Below are positions 23,178 through 32,584 of a DNA stretch of 64,000 nt, one piece after another. The translations under genes and the position numbers were made by a program. The notes beneath the pieces are model-generated. The model had not been told where the DNA came from. It did not search any database and saw nothing but the letters and a program-made list of their open reading frames with translations. Position 1 is the stretch's first letter. Each line of letters opens with the position of its first letter. Location: NCBI RefSeq assembly GCF_020733635.1, contig NZ_JAJFZL010000001.1:744001-808000 (forward strand), given 5' to 3'. This DNA comes from Nocardia spumae (GTDB lineage Bacteria; Actinomycetota; Actinomycetes; Mycobacteriales; Mycobacteriaceae).

Positions 23178-23371
23178 ACGGCCCAACCTGCGGGTGCGTC
23201 CATAACCCGCCACATGCCCATGACGGAGCGAGCCGCACCGGCGACCGTGCGCGGCCGGCCCGCCGTTCTCGCGTTGCCGCGTAGGCGACGAAGGAGCGAG
23301 CGGCGGTGCCCGCACGGCGGGCCGGAGGGGCCGCGAACCCGCCGGAGCGACGCGGAGGCAATAATGGCACG

Positions 23372-24775
23372 GTGACTTCCCACTACGATGTCGTCGTTCT
23401 CGGCGCTGGTCCCGGCGGTTACGTCGCCGCGATCCGCGCCGCTCAACTCGGCCTGCGAACAGCGATCGTCGAGCAGAAATACTGGGGTGGCGTGTGCCTG
23501 AACGTCGGGTGCATTCCGTCCAAGGCACTGCTGCGCAATGCGGAGCTGGCCCATATCTTCACCAAGGAAGCGAAGACGTTCGGTATCTCCGGACAGGCGA
23601 GCTTCGATTTCGGTGCCGCGTTCGACCGAAGTCGTAAGGTCGCGGACGGCCGGGTCAAGGGCGTCCACTTCCTGATGAAGAAGAACAAGATCGACGAGTT
23701 CGACGGGAAGGGTACCTTCACCGACGCGAACACCCTCTCGGTCGCGCTGACGAGCGGCGGCACCGAGACGGTCACGTTCGACAACGTCATCATCGCCACC
23801 GGCACCGAGACCAAGCTGCTGCCGGGCACCTCGCTGTCGCAGAACGTCGTGACCTACGAGGAACAAATCCTGACCCGGGATCTGCCGGGGTCGATCCTGA
23901 TCGTCGGCGCGGGCGCGATCGGTATGGAGTTCGGGTACGTCCTGAAGAACTACGGCGTGGACGTGCGGATCGTGGAGTTCCTCGATCGCGCGCTGCCGAA
24001 CGAGGACGCCGATGTCTCCAAGGAGATCACCAAGGCGTACAAGAAGCTCGGCATCACCATCTCCACCGGTGCCTCGGTGCAATCCATCGAGGACAACGGT
24101 TCCAAGGTCACCGTCTCGATCAAGGACAACAAGTCCGGTGCGGTCGAGACCGTCACGGTCGACAAGGTGCTGCAGGCGGTCGGTTTCGCCCCGCGCGTGC
24201 AGGGCTACGGGCTGGAGAACACCGGTGTGCAGTTGACCGACCGCGGCGCCATCGCGATCGACGACTACATGCGCACCAATGTCCCGCACATCTACGCCAT
24301 CGGCGATGTGACCGCGAAACTGCAGCTGGCGCATGTCGCCGAGGCGCAGGGCGTGGTCGCGGCCGAGACCATCGGCGGTGCGGAGACCCTCGCGCTGGGT
24401 GACTACCGGATGATGCCGCGCGCGACGTTCTGCCAGCCGCAGGTCGCCAGCTTCGGTCTGACCGAGCAGCAGGCCCGCGACGAGGGCTACGACGTCAAGG
24501 TGGCGACCTTCCCGTTCACCGCGAACGGTAAGGCGCACGGCCTGGGCGATCCGACCGGTTTCGTGAAGCTGGTCGCCGACGCGAAATACGGTGAGCTGCT
24601 CGGCGGGCATCTGATCGGCCCGGATGTGTCGGAGCTGCTGCCGGAGCTGACGCTGGCCCAGAAGTGGGATCTGACCGTCAACGAGCTCGCGCGCAACGTG
24701 CATACCCACCCGACGCTGAGTGAGGCGCTGCAGGAGGCGATTCACGGCCTCGCGGGGCACATGATCAACTTCTGA
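23372..24775 (+). CDS. lpd: Dihydrolipoyl dehydrogenase (E3)
   Basis: 467 aa, full length. The FAD motif GAGPGG is at 11-16, the redox disulfide C42-x4-C47 in [13 protein letters not shown], the NAD motif [10 protein letters not shown] near 183, and the catalytic H446-x4-E451 pair in HTHPTLSE. It reoxidises dihydrolipoamide in the pyruvate and 2-oxoglutarate dehydrogenase complexes and, in mycobacteria, in the peroxynitrite reductase system. The GTG start follows GGAGG at 23355-23359. The gene corresponds to lpdC (Rv0462). A strong terminator follows. Confidence 0.97.
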   Translation: MTSHYDVVVLGAGPGGYVAAIRAAQLGLRTAIVEQKYWGGVCLNVGCIPSKALLRNAELAHIFTKEAKTFGISGQASFDFGAAFDRSRKVADGRVKGVHFLMKKNKIDEFDGKGTFTDANTLSVALTSGGTETVTFDNVIIATGTETKLLPGTSLSQNVVTYEEQILTRDLPGSILIVGAGAIGMEFGYVLKNYGVDVRIVEFLDRALPNEDADVSKEITKAYKKLGITISTGASVQSIEDNGSKVTVSIKDNKSGAVETVTVDKVLQAVGFAPRVQGYGLENTGVQLTDRGAIAIDDYMRTNVPHIYAIGDVTAKLQLAHVAEAQGVVAAETIGGAETLALGDYRMMPRATFCQPQVASFGLTEQQARDEGYDVKVATFPFTANGKAHGLGDPTGFVKLVADAKYGELLGGHLIGPDVSELLPELTLAQKWDLTVNELARNVHTHPTLSEALQEAIHGLAGHMINF

Positions 24776-24788
24776 GCGTTGACGGAAC

Positions 24789-24828
24789 GGCCCGGTATCG
24801 GCGAATTCGCCTGATACCGGGCCTTTTT
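24789..24828 (+). terminator. Intrinsic terminator after lpd
   Basis: An 11-bp stem GGCCCGGTATC / GATACCGGGCC, whose loop is itself a perfect palindrome (GGCGAATTCGCC), followed by TTTTT. The best intrinsic terminator in the window. Confidence 0.95.
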
Positions 24829-24876
24829 CGCGTTGAGCGTCGACGGTGGCCGACCGGGTGATCGGCGCGCCGATCG

Positions 24877-25275
24877 TCAGTCGCGGTGGTAGGCGTCCTG
24901 GGCGGCCAGGATGGTGTCGATATTGGTTTCCAGGATTTCCATCAGGCCGCGCAGTTGGCCGGCGACTCGGGTGCCGAGGTCGGTCAGGGTGTATTCGACC
25001 CGGGGTGGGATGGTCTGCTGCACCTCGCGATGGATCATGCCATCGCGTTCGAGGGCCTGCAGGGTCTGCGAGAGCATGCGTTCGCTGATGCCGTCGACGC
25101 GACGTCGCAGCGCGCTGAACCGGTAGGGGCCTTCCCACAGCGCGACCAGGGCGAGCGCTCCCCAGCGGCTTGCCACATTCTGCAGGACGGGTCGAGATCG
25201 GCAATTCTGCGCGAAGACGTCGGCCTCCAGTGTCGGATCGGCGTCGTCTGCCGAGACGGGCTGCCCAGTGGTCAT
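24877..25275 (-). CDS. HxlR family transcriptional regulator
   Basis: 132 aa winged helix of the HxlR/DUF24 family: WGALALVALWEGPYRFSALRR, then GISERMLSQTLQALERDGMI and PPRVEYTLTDLG. One Cys (NCRSRPVL) lies near the N-terminus, the usual place of a redox-sensing Cys in this family (as in HypR and YodB). It is divergent from an NmrA-like quinone reductase-type gene, with a perfect palindrome between them, as in the ytfH-ytfG pair. Confidence 0.92.
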   Translation of the reverse strand: MTTGQPVSADDADPTLEADVFAQNCRSRPVLQNVASRWGALALVALWEGPYRFSALRRRVDGISERMLSQTLQALERDGMIHREVQQTIPPRVEYTLTDLGTRVAGQLRGLMEILETNIDTILAAQDAYHRD

Positions 25276-25333
25276 GATCTGATGCTACCCATCTCTCCTG
25301 TAGTGACTTTCTTGTCTGTAGTGCGGGAATATG

Positions 25334-25358
25334 TGGCACTAACTAATAGTTAGTGCCA
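25334..25358. promoter_or_regulatory. Perfect 25-bp palindromic operator (HxlR)
   Basis: Arms TGGCACTAACTA (25334-25345) and TAGTTAGTGCCA (25347-25358) are exact inverted copies around a single A. It sits 33 bp before the NmrA-like start and 59 bp before the HxlR start. It is the most symmetric operator in the window. Confidence 0.85.
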
Positions 25359-25391
25359 TACGTTTCGTACTCGCGATGTGGAGGTTGGGCT

Positions 25392-26246
25392 ATGACCGTT
25401 GCCGTTACCGGGGCCAGTGGCCAGTTGGGGCGTCTCGCCGTCGAGGCGCTGTTGAACAGGGATGTCGGGCCGGTCGTCGCGATCGTCCGGGATCCGGACA
25501 AGGTGCGCGATCTGGCCGAGCGTGGGGCGGAGGTCCGGCAGGCGTCCTACGACGATCCGCAGGCACTCGATCGTGCCCTGCGGGGGGTCGATCGGGTGTT
25601 GCTGGTTTCGGGCAACGAATTCGGCAAACGGGTCGAACAGCACGGCAATGTCGTTCGCGCCGCCGAGCGGGCCGGGGTCGAGCTGCTGGCCTATACGAGC
25701 ATTCCGCGGGCGGAGCGGAATCCGATGATCCTCGCCGAGGAGCATCGCGGCACCGAAGAGGTTGTCGCCGAATCCGCTGTGCCGCATGTAATCCTGCGCA
25801 ACAGCTGGTACTGGGAGAACTATCTGAACGGCGTGGAGGCGACCCTGGAATCGGGGGTGCTGTACGGCGCGGCCGGCGACGGGCTGGTCGCCGGTGCCGC
25901 ACGGGCCGACTACGCCGAGGCCGCGGCCGTGGTGCTGACGACCGACGGTCACGCGGGGCGGACCTACGAGCTCGGTGGTGACGAGCGACTGTCACTCACC
26001 GATGTGGCGCGGGTGATTTCGACCGTGTCCGGTAAGCAGGTGCGATATCGGGATCTGCCGCAGGACGAGCTGGCGGCGGGTTTGGAAAACGCCGGTGTCC
26101 CCGGAGATTTCGCGCGGGTGCTCGCCGACTCGGATGCCGGGTTGCGTGCGGGATGGCTGGATGTGACCAGCGGTGACCTGCGCAAGCTGATCGGACGGCC
26201 GTCGGCGTCGGCGGCCGAGGTGCTGGGCCGCGCCCTGGCGGGCTGA
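25392..26246 (+). CDS. NmrA-like NAD(P)H-binding oxidoreductase (QOR2/YtfG type)
   Basis: 284 aa. Rossmann motif TGASGQLG at residues 5-12. The middle part LLAYTSIPRAERNPMILAEEHRGTE and RNSWYWENYL is characteristic of YtfG/QOR2, an NADPH-dependent quinone oxidoreductase. The ATG at 25392 with GGAGG at 25380-25384 is preferred over an upstream in-frame start inside the operator. Likely induced by quinones or electrophiles through the divergent HxlR protein. Confidence 0.88.
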   Translation: MTVAVTGASGQLGRLAVEALLNRDVGPVVAIVRDPDKVRDLAERGAEVRQASYDDPQALDRALRGVDRVLLVSGNEFGKRVEQHGNVVRAAERAGVELLAYTSIPRAERNPMILAEEHRGTEEVVAESAVPHVILRNSWYWENYLNGVEATLESGVLYGAAGDGLVAGAARADYAEAAAVVLTTDGHAGRTYELGGDERLSLTDVARVISTVSGKQVRYRDLPQDELAAGLENAGVPGDFARVLADSDAGLRAGWLDVTSGDLRKLIGRPSASAAEVLGRALAG

Positions 26247-26264
26247 GAGCGACACTTCCGGGGA

Positions 26265-26295
26265 GTGCCCGGCGCCGAAAACGCGCGCCGGGCAC
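26265..26295. terminator. Bidirectional hairpin between convergent genes
   Basis: An 11-bp perfect stem GTGCCCGGCGC / GCGCCGGGCAC with a 9-nt loop, between the NmrA-like gene and the VOC gene. No U-run. Confidence 0.7.
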
Positions 26296-26319
26296 CCTCG
26301 CGTCCGGTTCGGACCGGGA

Positions 26320-26730
26320 TCAGGATTCCGGCGCGGTGTACGCGCTCGGATCGCCGACCCACTGAACCAACTGAATGACGACGCCGTTCGGATCGAGCGC
26401 CTGGAAGTAGCGTTCGCCCCACGGCTCGGTCTCGATCGGGGTCACGATCTCCACCCCTTCGGCCCGCACACGCTCGTATTCCGCGTCGATCTCGTCCACG
26501 GTGAACACGATCAGCAGGCCCTGCCCGGCGTCGCCCGCGATCCGGGCGGGCTTGAAGGTGGCCAGCCCGGTGCGCAGGAAGATCACATGGAAACCCGCAT
26601 CCGGCCGAGTCAGGGAAACGAAGCCGTCGGCGGACATCTCGACGGCGAAGCCGAAGTGAGTGCTGAGGAATGTCGCCGACGCGTCGGGGTCGGCGACATT
26701 GAGCGAGACGGCGGATGCGGTGATGTTCAC
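26320..26730 (-). CDS. VOC (glyoxalase/bleomycin-resistance fold) protein
   Basis: 136 aa. It starts MNITASAVSLNVADPDASATFLSTHFGF (first 20 residues diagnostic) and has VFTVDEIDAEYERVRAEGVEI and WGERYFQALDPNGVVIQLVQW, the usual single VOC domain with a C-terminal metal-ligand glutamine/glutamate region. Metal-dependent lyase, dioxygenase or antibiotic-binding functions are all known in this fold, so the activity is open. The GTG at 26730 has GAGGAGG just upstream; a longer frame is rejected. Divergent from a TetR gene. Confidence 0.85.
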   Translation of the reverse strand: MNITASAVSLNVADPDASATFLSTHFGFAVEMSADGFVSLTRPDAGFHVIFLRTGLATFKPARIAGDAGQGLLIVFTVDEIDAEYERVRAEGVEIVTPIETEPWGERYFQALDPNGVVIQLVQWVGDPSAYTAPES

Positions 26731-26893
26731 GGTCCTCCTCGGGGATCGGCACGGCGTCGCACGCGGCGCGCCGAGAATTGTTCTACTAAGTATACTGTAC
26801 AACGTAGAGAGTTATTCCCGTCGTGGGTGCGTGGCAACGGCTCGATACGATGCGCACGACGCCGAACCGCGGCGGTCGGAACCGGGAGGTCGG

Positions 26894-27712
26894 GTGACAG
26901 AGGAGTCGGCCGAGGCGAGGCCCGGCCGGGCGCGCGTCACGGGTGAGCGATCCGGCGCGGGCGATCCGGCGCGCACGCTGGACCTGCTCTGGCGGCAGCC
27001 GGGTCGCGGCTCGGGGCGCGGACCCAAACAACGCAGCAGTGTCGAGGAGGTCGTGGCGGCGGCGGTCGGCATCGCCGATACCGAGGGGCTGGAGGCGCTC
27101 ACCATGCGGGCCGTCGCCGCGAAACTGGGACTGACCCCGATGGCCACCTACACCTACGTGCCCGGCAAGGCCGAACTTCTCGACCTGATGCTGGATTCGG
27201 TGTACGGGCAGATGCCGCGCCCCGACCTGACCGGAATGTCCTGGCGCGAACGGGTTTGCGCGGTCGCTCGGGAGAACCGGGCCATGCTCGACCGCCACCG
27301 CTGGGTGGCCTATGTGCCGACGACCCGCCCGCCGCTGGGACCGGGTCTGGCCGCGAAATACGATCACGAACTGAGCGCCTTCGACGGTCTCGGGCTCAGC
27401 GATATCGAGATGGATGCGGCGCTGACCCATCTACTGGGCTTCGTCAACGCCGTCGCCCGCATCGCGATCGATACCGACCGCACGGCCGCTGTCACCGGAT
27501 TGTCGGATCACGAATGGTGGGAACGCGCCGCTCCGGTCCTGGAGCAGGTGTTCGATCCGCGGCGCTATCCGCTGGCCGCACGAGTCGGCACGGCCGCCGG
27601 TGGCGCGCACGACAGTGCCTACAGCGCCGACCACGCCTGGAATTTCGGTTTGGCGCGAGTGCTGGACGGATTGGCCGTCCTCATCGAACCGCCCGTGACC
27701 GACCCCGAATGA
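26894..27712 (+). CDS. TetR family regulator (TetR_C type)
   Basis: 272 aa. The HTH is at about residues 60-90 (LEALTMRAVAAKLGLTPMATYTYV), within the stretch that marks the TetR-class subfamily with a C-terminal tetracycline-repressor-like domain. The N-terminal 45 residues are charged and disordered. GTG at 26894 with GGGAGG at 26884-26889. An AT-rich region with AGTATACT (26789-26796) lies between it and the divergent VOC gene and may hold the operator. Its target could be the VOC gene. Confidence 0.88.
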   Translation: MTEESAEARPGRARVTGERSGAGDPARTLDLLWRQPGRGSGRGPKQRSSVEEVVAAAVGIADTEGLEALTMRAVAAKLGLTPMATYTYVPGKAELLDLMLDSVYGQMPRPDLTGMSWRERVCAVARENRAMLDRHRWVAYVPTTRPPLGPGLAAKYDHELSAFDGLGLSDIEMDAALTHLLGFVNAVARIAIDTDRTAAVTGLSDHEWWERAAPVLEQVFDPRRYPLAARVGTAAGGAHDSAYSADHAWNFGLARVLDGLAVLIEPPVTDPE

Positions 27713-27749
27713 CGCCGCCGGCTCGGATCACGACCGATCGGCCACGAAC

Positions 27750-28289
27750 TCAGTGGTCGGTCTGGATGCGCAGGGTGGTGATGGTGCTGGCCAGACCTTC
27801 GTATTGGTTCGTCAGCAGCACAATTTCGATGAGGCGCTTCTCGTCGTAATGCCGCGCGAGCGCGGACCAGGTGGTGTCGTCGACATTCCGGGTGGTGACG
27901 AGCTGGTCCACGGCGGTGAGCAGCGCGCGTTCCTTCGCCGACCAGCCTTCGGCCTCGGGGCCGGTGCGCAGCCGCGCCAGGATTTCCCCGGTGACGCCCG
28001 CGCGTTTGCCGAGGCGGATGTGATGATCGGTCTCGTATTCGCAGTCGCGCAGGTGGGCGACCCGCAGAATGACCAGCTCGGTGTCGTAGCGGGAGAGTTT
28101 GCCGCCGGGCATCAGCCGCCCGGAGAAATGCAGCCAGCCGCGGAACAGTCCGCCGGTACGGCCGAGTGTGCTGAACAGATGGGCGTCGTCGGTGCCCGCC
28201 GCCCGGGAAAGCACCTGCCAGACAACCCAATTCACCGGACCCAGTTCGCGCAGGCGACCGGGTGCGATCCGTGGCTCCGTCGACACCAT
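27750..28289 (-). CDS. Carboxymuconolactone decarboxylase (CMD/AhpD-like) family protein
   Basis: 179 aa from the ATG at 28289. The core LSRYDTELVILRVAHLRDCEYETDHHIRL is the AhpD-like helical signature. Only one Cys is present instead of the CxxC of AhpD, with a DHH nearby, so classic alkylhydroperoxidase activity is unlikely. The location next to ramB corresponds to M. tuberculosis Rv0464c. Convergent with the TetR gene. Confidence 0.85.
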   Translation of the reverse strand: MVSTEPRIAPGRLRELGPVNWVVWQVLSRAAGTDDAHLFSTLGRTGGLFRGWLHFSGRLMPGGKLSRYDTELVILRVAHLRDCEYETDHHIRLGKRAGVTGEILARLRTGPEAEGWSAKERALLTAVDQLVTTRNVDDTTWSALARHYDEKRLIEIVLLTNQYEGLASTITTLRIQTDH

Positions 28290-28334
28290 GCCCCACGCTA
28301 ACAAAAGCCCGCGGTGCGGGCACGATATGCGGGC

Positions 28335-29744
28335 TCAGCGCAGCACGTAGGGCGAGATCGAGCTGCGGTGTTCGCTGATGTCCAGGGACTTGCCCAGCGG
28401 GGGAAACGCCCGCTGCGGGCAGTTGGCGCGCTCGCACACGCGGCAGCCGGCGCCGATCGGGGTGGCCTGGGGTTCGTTGAGGTCCAGGCCGTCGGCGTAG
28501 ACCACCCGGCCCGCGTGGCGCAGTTCGCAGCCCAGGCCGATGGCGAAGGTCTTGCTCGGCTGCCCGTAGCGGGTGGCGCGCCGCTCGACGGTGCGCGCGA
28601 TCCACAGATATTTCCGGCCGTCGGGCATCTGCGCGATCTGGGTCATGATGCGGCCCGGATAGGCGAAGGTCTCGTACACGTTCCACAGCGGGCAGGTGCC
28701 GCCGGCGGATGAGAAGTGAAATCCGGTGGCGGACTGTCGTTTCGACATGTTCCCGGCGCGGTCCACCCGGACGAACGAGAACGGCACCCCGCGCAGGTTC
28801 GGCCGCTGCAGGGTGGAGAGCCGATGACAGACCGTCTCGTAACTCTGCGCGAAGAATGCCGACAGCCGCTCGATGTCGTAGCGGAAATCCTCGGCGACCT
28901 CGTGGAAATGCGAATACGGCAGCACCGTCGCGGCGGCGAAATAGTTGGCCAACCCGAGTTTGGCCAGCGTACGAGTGTCCTCGGAGGCGAAGTTGCCCTC
29001 CTCGACCAATTTGTCGATCAGGTCCCCGCATTCCATGTACGCGAGTTCGGCGGCGAGTTTGAATACGCGCTGACCGCCGGACAGGTGGGGTGCGATCTCC
29101 AGCCGCCGGGCCTCGGGATCGTAGCGGTGCAGCACCCCCTCCCCGAGATCGATGCGTTCCACGATCTGCACGCCGTAACCGGTGGTGAGCCGGCGGGTGA
29201 GCTCCCGGCGCATATCGCCACCGTGGAAGCGCATCCGGGTCGCCAATTCCTCTGCGGCGGTATCCAGTTCGTGGATGTAGTTCTGCCGCTGATAGAAGAA
29301 GTCGCGCACTTCCTCGTGCGGGCGGGAGATGGCGCCGGAGCCGCTGCCGTCGGAGAAGCGATCCTCGGTGGCCGCGGCCAGCTGGGCGGTGGTGTTGCGG
29401 TAGCGGCGGTGCATATTCACCAGGGCGCGGGCCAGACTCGGATGTGCCGAGACCATCTCGGCGATCTCCTGGGCGTCGGCCTCGATCCCGAGTTCGGTGT
29501 CCATCACCACTTCCTGGAGTTCGGCGATGAGGCGGGTGTCGTCCTGGGAGGCGAAGAATCCGGTATCGACGCCGAACACCTCGCTGATCCGCAGCAGGAC
29601 CGGTACGGTGAGCGGGCGTACATCGTGTTCGATCTGGTTGAGGTAACTCGCCGAGATCTCCAGCTTCTTGGCGAGCGAGATCTGGCTCAGTCCCCGTTCG
29701 GTGCGTAGCTGGCGAAGCCGCGCCCCGACATAAGTCTTGGCCAT
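28335..29744 (-). CDS. ramB: RamB, acetate/short-chain fatty acid metabolism regulator
   Basis: 469 aa. The N-terminal XRE-type HTH (LRQLRTERGLSQISLAKKLEISASYLNQIE, about 9-38) is followed by an IrrE-like ImmA/DUF955-type middle and a C-terminal Cys cluster (C-RV-CERAN-C). RamB represses glyoxylate-cycle genes such as aceA in Corynebacterium and Mycobacterium when sugars are present. aceA lies 22 kb away in this window and has near matches to the RamB box. Corresponds to Rv0465c. A TTGCC-AAT-GGCAA dyad lies just upstream. Confidence 0.95.
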   Translation of the reverse strand: MAKTYVGARLRQLRTERGLSQISLAKKLEISASYLNQIEHDVRPLTVPVLLRISEVFGVDTGFFASQDDTRLIAELQEVVMDTELGIEADAQEIAEMVSAHPSLARALVNMHRRYRNTTAQLAAATEDRFSDGSGSGAISRPHEEVRDFFYQRQNYIHELDTAAEELATRMRFHGGDMRRELTRRLTTGYGVQIVERIDLGEGVLHRYDPEARRLEIAPHLSGGQRVFKLAAELAYMECGDLIDKLVEEGNFASEDTRTLAKLGLANYFAAATVLPYSHFHEVAEDFRYDIERLSAFFAQSYETVCHRLSTLQRPNLRGVPFSFVRVDRAGNMSKRQSATGFHFSSAGGTCPLWNVYETFAYPGRIMTQIAQMPDGRKYLWIARTVERRATRYGQPSKTFAIGLGCELRHAGRVVYADGLDLNEPQATPIGAGCRVCERANCPQRAFPPLGKSLDISEHRSSISPYVLR

Positions 29745-29773
29745 ATTCCCAGACTATGAACTGCTTCGCATAG

Positions 29774-29786
29774 TTGCCAATGGCAA
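29774..29786. promoter_or_regulatory. Small dyad in the ramB-ligase intergenic region
   Basis: TTGCC-AAT-GGCAA, 30 bp from the ramB start, in an AT-rich 64-bp gap that must hold both divergent promoters. It contains the GCAAA core shared with RamB boxes, so autoregulation is possible. Confidence 0.4.
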
Positions 29787-29808
29787 ATTAGCAGCAGACT
29801 CGAGCGAT

Positions 29809-31392
29809 ATGTCACACCGACCGGCTACCGTCGAGTTCGTGCTGCTTTCGGATGTGGTCGCGGCGTCGGATTCGGTGCGGGCAACCGCGTCGCGCAAGGT
29901 CAAGATCGCGGGTCTGGCCGAGTTGCTGGGGCGTGCCGAATCGGACGAACTCCTGCCGGTCGTGGCCTGGTTATCCGGAGAACTACCGCAGGGCAAGCTG
30001 GGTACCGGCTGGCGCACCGTCGCCGCCATCGAGGTGGAGCCGGCGGCCACACCGACGTTGACCGTCGCCGCTGTCGACGAGGCGCTCAGCGAGCTGGCGG
30101 CGATATCGGGCAGCGGCTCGGTGGCGCGCCGGCGGGAACTGCTGACCGGTTTGCTCGCCCGGGCGATCGATGCCGAGCGGACCTTCCTGATCCGGCTGCT
30201 CACCGGTGAACTGCGGCAGGGCGCGCTCACCGCCATCGTCGCCGAGGCGGTGGCCGTGGCCGCGGAAGTGCCCGCGGATCTGGTGCGCCGGGCGTACATG
30301 CTGTCGGGCCGGCTGCCGGTGACCGCGGCCGCGGCCTTCGGCGGCGGCGCCACGGCGCTGGCCGCCTTCCGACTCGAGGTCGGCCGCCCGATTCAGCCGA
30401 TGCTGGCCTCACCCGGCGCCACCCTCGACGAGGTGCTGCGTGAGTTCGACGGCGATCTGAGCGTGGAACACAAACTCGACGGCGCCCGGATTCAGGTGCA
30501 TCGCAACGGGTCCCAGGTCCGGGTCTTCACCCGTACCTTGCGCGATATCACCTCCGGGGTACCGGAACTCGTGCAGCTGGTTTCCGAATTGCCCTGCGAC
30601 AGTGTGGTTCTCGACGGCGAGACGCTGGCCCTCACCGATTCCGGCCGCCCGCGCCCGTTCCAGGAGACGATGAGCCGCTTCGCCGCCGATCCCGGTTCGG
30701 AGGAGCCGCGCCTGACGGTGAATTCCACCCGGGAACTACTGCTGCATCCCTATTTCTTCGACTGCCTGCATCTGGACGGGGTCGATCTGCTCGACGCGCC
30801 GCTGCGGGAACGCCGGAAGGCATTGTCGGCGGTGGCGGGCGAGCACAGCATTCCGGCACTGATCGACCCCGATCCGGAGACGGTGGCGGAATACTTCGAC
30901 GGTGCGCTGGCCGCCGGACACGAGGGCATCATGATCAAATCGCTGTCGGCGCCGTATGCGGCGGGCCGGCGTGGGCGGGCCTGGCGCAAGATCAAACCCG
31001 CGCACACGCTGGATCTGGTCGTGCTCGGGGCGGAATGGGGGTATGGCCGCCGCACCGGTTACCTGTCCAATCTGCATCTGGGTGCGCGTGATCCGCACGG
31101 GGGCGACCCGGTGATGGTCGGTAAGACGTTCAAGGGGCTGACCGATGCGCTGTTGCGCTGGCAGACAGCGGAATTCCCGCGCCACGAACGCTCCCGCGAC
31201 GAACACACCGTGTACCTGTGGCCGGAACTGGTGGTCGAGATCGCACTGGACGGAGTGCAGACCAGTTCACGCTATCCGGGTGGTGTCGCATTGCGCTTCG
31301 CGCGGGTGGTGCGGTACCGGCCGGACAAGGAGCCGGCCCAAGCCGACACCATCGATGCGGTGCGCGCGCTGATGGCGGGCGCCACAGCATGA
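29809..31392 (+). CDS. lig: ATP-dependent DNA ligase
   Basis: 527 aa. The N-terminal DNA-binding domain (1-200) is followed by the nucleotidyltransferase core with motif I EHKLDGARIQVHR (adenylated Lys at 222), motif III-like YFFDCLHLDG, motif IV EGIMIKSL and motif V AWRKIKPAHTLDLVV. An OB-fold with KTFKGLTD and RYPGGVALRFARV ends the protein. It seals nicks using ATP and resembles LigB of mycobacteria, accessory to the NAD-dependent LigA. The ATG at 29809 gives the family start; the frame is open upstream over the ramB promoter. Confidence 0.92.
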   Translation: MSHRPATVEFVLLSDVVAASDSVRATASRKVKIAGLAELLGRAESDELLPVVAWLSGELPQGKLGTGWRTVAAIEVEPAATPTLTVAAVDEALSELAAISGSGSVARRRELLTGLLARAIDAERTFLIRLLTGELRQGALTAIVAEAVAVAAEVPADLVRRAYMLSGRLPVTAAAAFGGGATALAAFRLEVGRPIQPMLASPGATLDEVLREFDGDLSVEHKLDGARIQVHRNGSQVRVFTRTLRDITSGVPELVQLVSELPCDSVVLDGETLALTDSGRPRPFQETMSRFAADPGSEEPRLTVNSTRELLLHPYFFDCLHLDGVDLLDAPLRERRKALSAVAGEHSIPALIDPDPETVAEYFDGALAAGHEGIMIKSLSAPYAAGRRGRAWRKIKPAHTLDLVVLGAEWGYGRRTGYLSNLHLGARDPHGGDPVMVGKTFKGLTDALLRWQTAEFPRHERSRDEHTVYLWPELVVEIALDGVQTSSRYPGGVALRFARVVRYRPDKEPAQADTIDAVRALMAGATA

Positions 31393-31498
31393 GGCCTACC
31401 CGGGAAAGGGGGGCTGACCAGCCGTTTCACATCGGCGGCGTCGGCGCCCTCGCCCGCGCCGCTGTTGCTCGGGACGGCGCCGGATCCGGGCGCCGGGG

Positions 31499-31939
31499 TC
31501 ATTCGTATTCGTGATGTCCACTCAGATCCGGCAGCCGGCACAGTCCAGCGGTCACCTCACCGGCCAGATCGTCGTAGGCGACCGCCAGTTCGGACAGCCG
31601 CCGCCAGGCGTCGTGGATCATCCATTCCGGTTCGTTGGTCAAGGTGAGATAGGCCAGTGCGGAGAACTGCGCGAGCCGGTCGATCACCGTGCCGACCGTT
31701 TCGGTATGCATGCGTGCGGCACTGTGGGCGCGGGGGAGTTCACCGGCGACCCAGCGGTCGATATCGGAAACCAATTGGGCTCGATCACGATCGATGTCCA
31801 GCGTCGCTCCGGGCACGGCGCTCAGTCTCTGCTCGTGCAGTTCGCTGAGGCGGCACGCGCACTTCAACACGGGGTGACCGTCGTCGGTCAGGCCCCGGCA
31901 GGCCTCCAGCAGGAGGTGTTTGGGTGGGAGCGATTCCAC
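31499..31939 (-). CDS. DUF4254 family protein
   Basis: 146 aa from the GTG at 31939, which has GGAGG 9 nt upstream (31949-31953). The ATG at 31948 touches that ribosome site and is less likely. Helical, with LPPKHLLLEACRG at the N-terminus and LHEQRL...DIDRDRAQLVSDIDRWV in the middle, the pattern of DUF4254. Function unknown; a role with sugar or cell-envelope genes has been suggested for relatives elsewhere. Convergent with the ligase gene. Confidence 0.75.
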   Translation of the reverse strand: MESLPPKHLLLEACRGLTDDGHPVLKCACRLSELHEQRLSAVPGATLDIDRDRAQLVSDIDRWVAGELPRAHSAARMHTETVGTVIDRLAQFSALAYLTLTNEPEWMIHDAWRRLSELAVAYDDLAGEVTAGLCRLPDLSGHHEYE

Positions 31940-32176
31940 GCCGATCATCCTCCACTGCAAATGTTTCTGATTGGCATCGCTGCCCGCCGCTGGGATCCGG
32001 CCGCGTCGATCGGGGAGGTATTGCGGCCCAGGTTGTTTCGGCAACGACCGGAGCGGGCCGCGCGAGTGGCGGAAGAAAGTTCGGAAAATTCGGCGGAAGA
32101 TGTCGAGAACGGTGTCACGGTTCCGTCCCAGGGGTGTGCGACCGACTAGGGTCGCCGGCACAGGAAGGGAAATGCC

Positions 32177-32584
32177 ATGGCCAAGTACCTGCTTCTCAAG
32201 CACTATCGCGGCGCTCCGGCGGCCGTCAACGATGTGCCGATGGATCGGTGGACGCCCGCCGAGATCGAGACTCATCTCCGGTATATGGACGATTTCGCGG
32301 CCCGGCTGCGCGACACCGGCGAATTCGTCGACAGCCAGGCCCTCACACCGGAGGGCACCTGGGTCCGATCCGGTGGTGAGGGGCGTCCGCCCGTGACCGA
32401 CGGGCCGTTCGCGGAGACCAAGGATGTGATCGCGGGCTGGATGATCATCGATGTCGACACCTACGAACGCGCGCTGGCGCTGGCCGGTGAGCTGTCCGCG
32501 GCGCCCGGTGCCGGTGGTGAACCCGTCTGCGAGTGGCTCGAGTTGCGGCCGCTGATGGCCACCGCGCCCTGCGTCACCGAATGA
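32177..32584 (+). CDS. YciI-like DGPF protein
   Basis: 135 aa. It starts MAKYLLLKHYRGAPAAV and carries the diagnostic DGPF motif in VTDGPFAETKDVIAGW (about 74-89). YciI-fold proteins are small, ferredoxin-like and of uncertain activity. DGPF proteins are the constant partner of ECF42 sigma factors. Its stop overlaps the sigma-factor start (ATGA), so the two are translationally coupled. AAGGGA lies ahead of the ATG. Confidence 0.9.
   Translation: MAKYLLLKHYRGAPAAVNDVPMDRWTPAEIETHLRYMDDFAARLRDTGEFVDSQALTPEGTWVRSGGEGRPPVTDGPFAETKDVIAGWMIIDVDTYERALALAGELSAAPGAGGEPVCEWLELRPLMATAPCVTE

Noticed and set aside
23195..23370. Repeat-like GGAGCGAGC stretches before lpd, similar to 55390-55425 before metE2
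   Set aside because: Short, imperfect and common in GC-rich nocardial intergenic DNA. Not enough to call a defined repeat family.
22973..25339. 788-codon minus-strand frame across dipeptidase, lpd and hxlR
   Set aside because: Antisense to lpd, which has all catalytic residues; no homology of its own.
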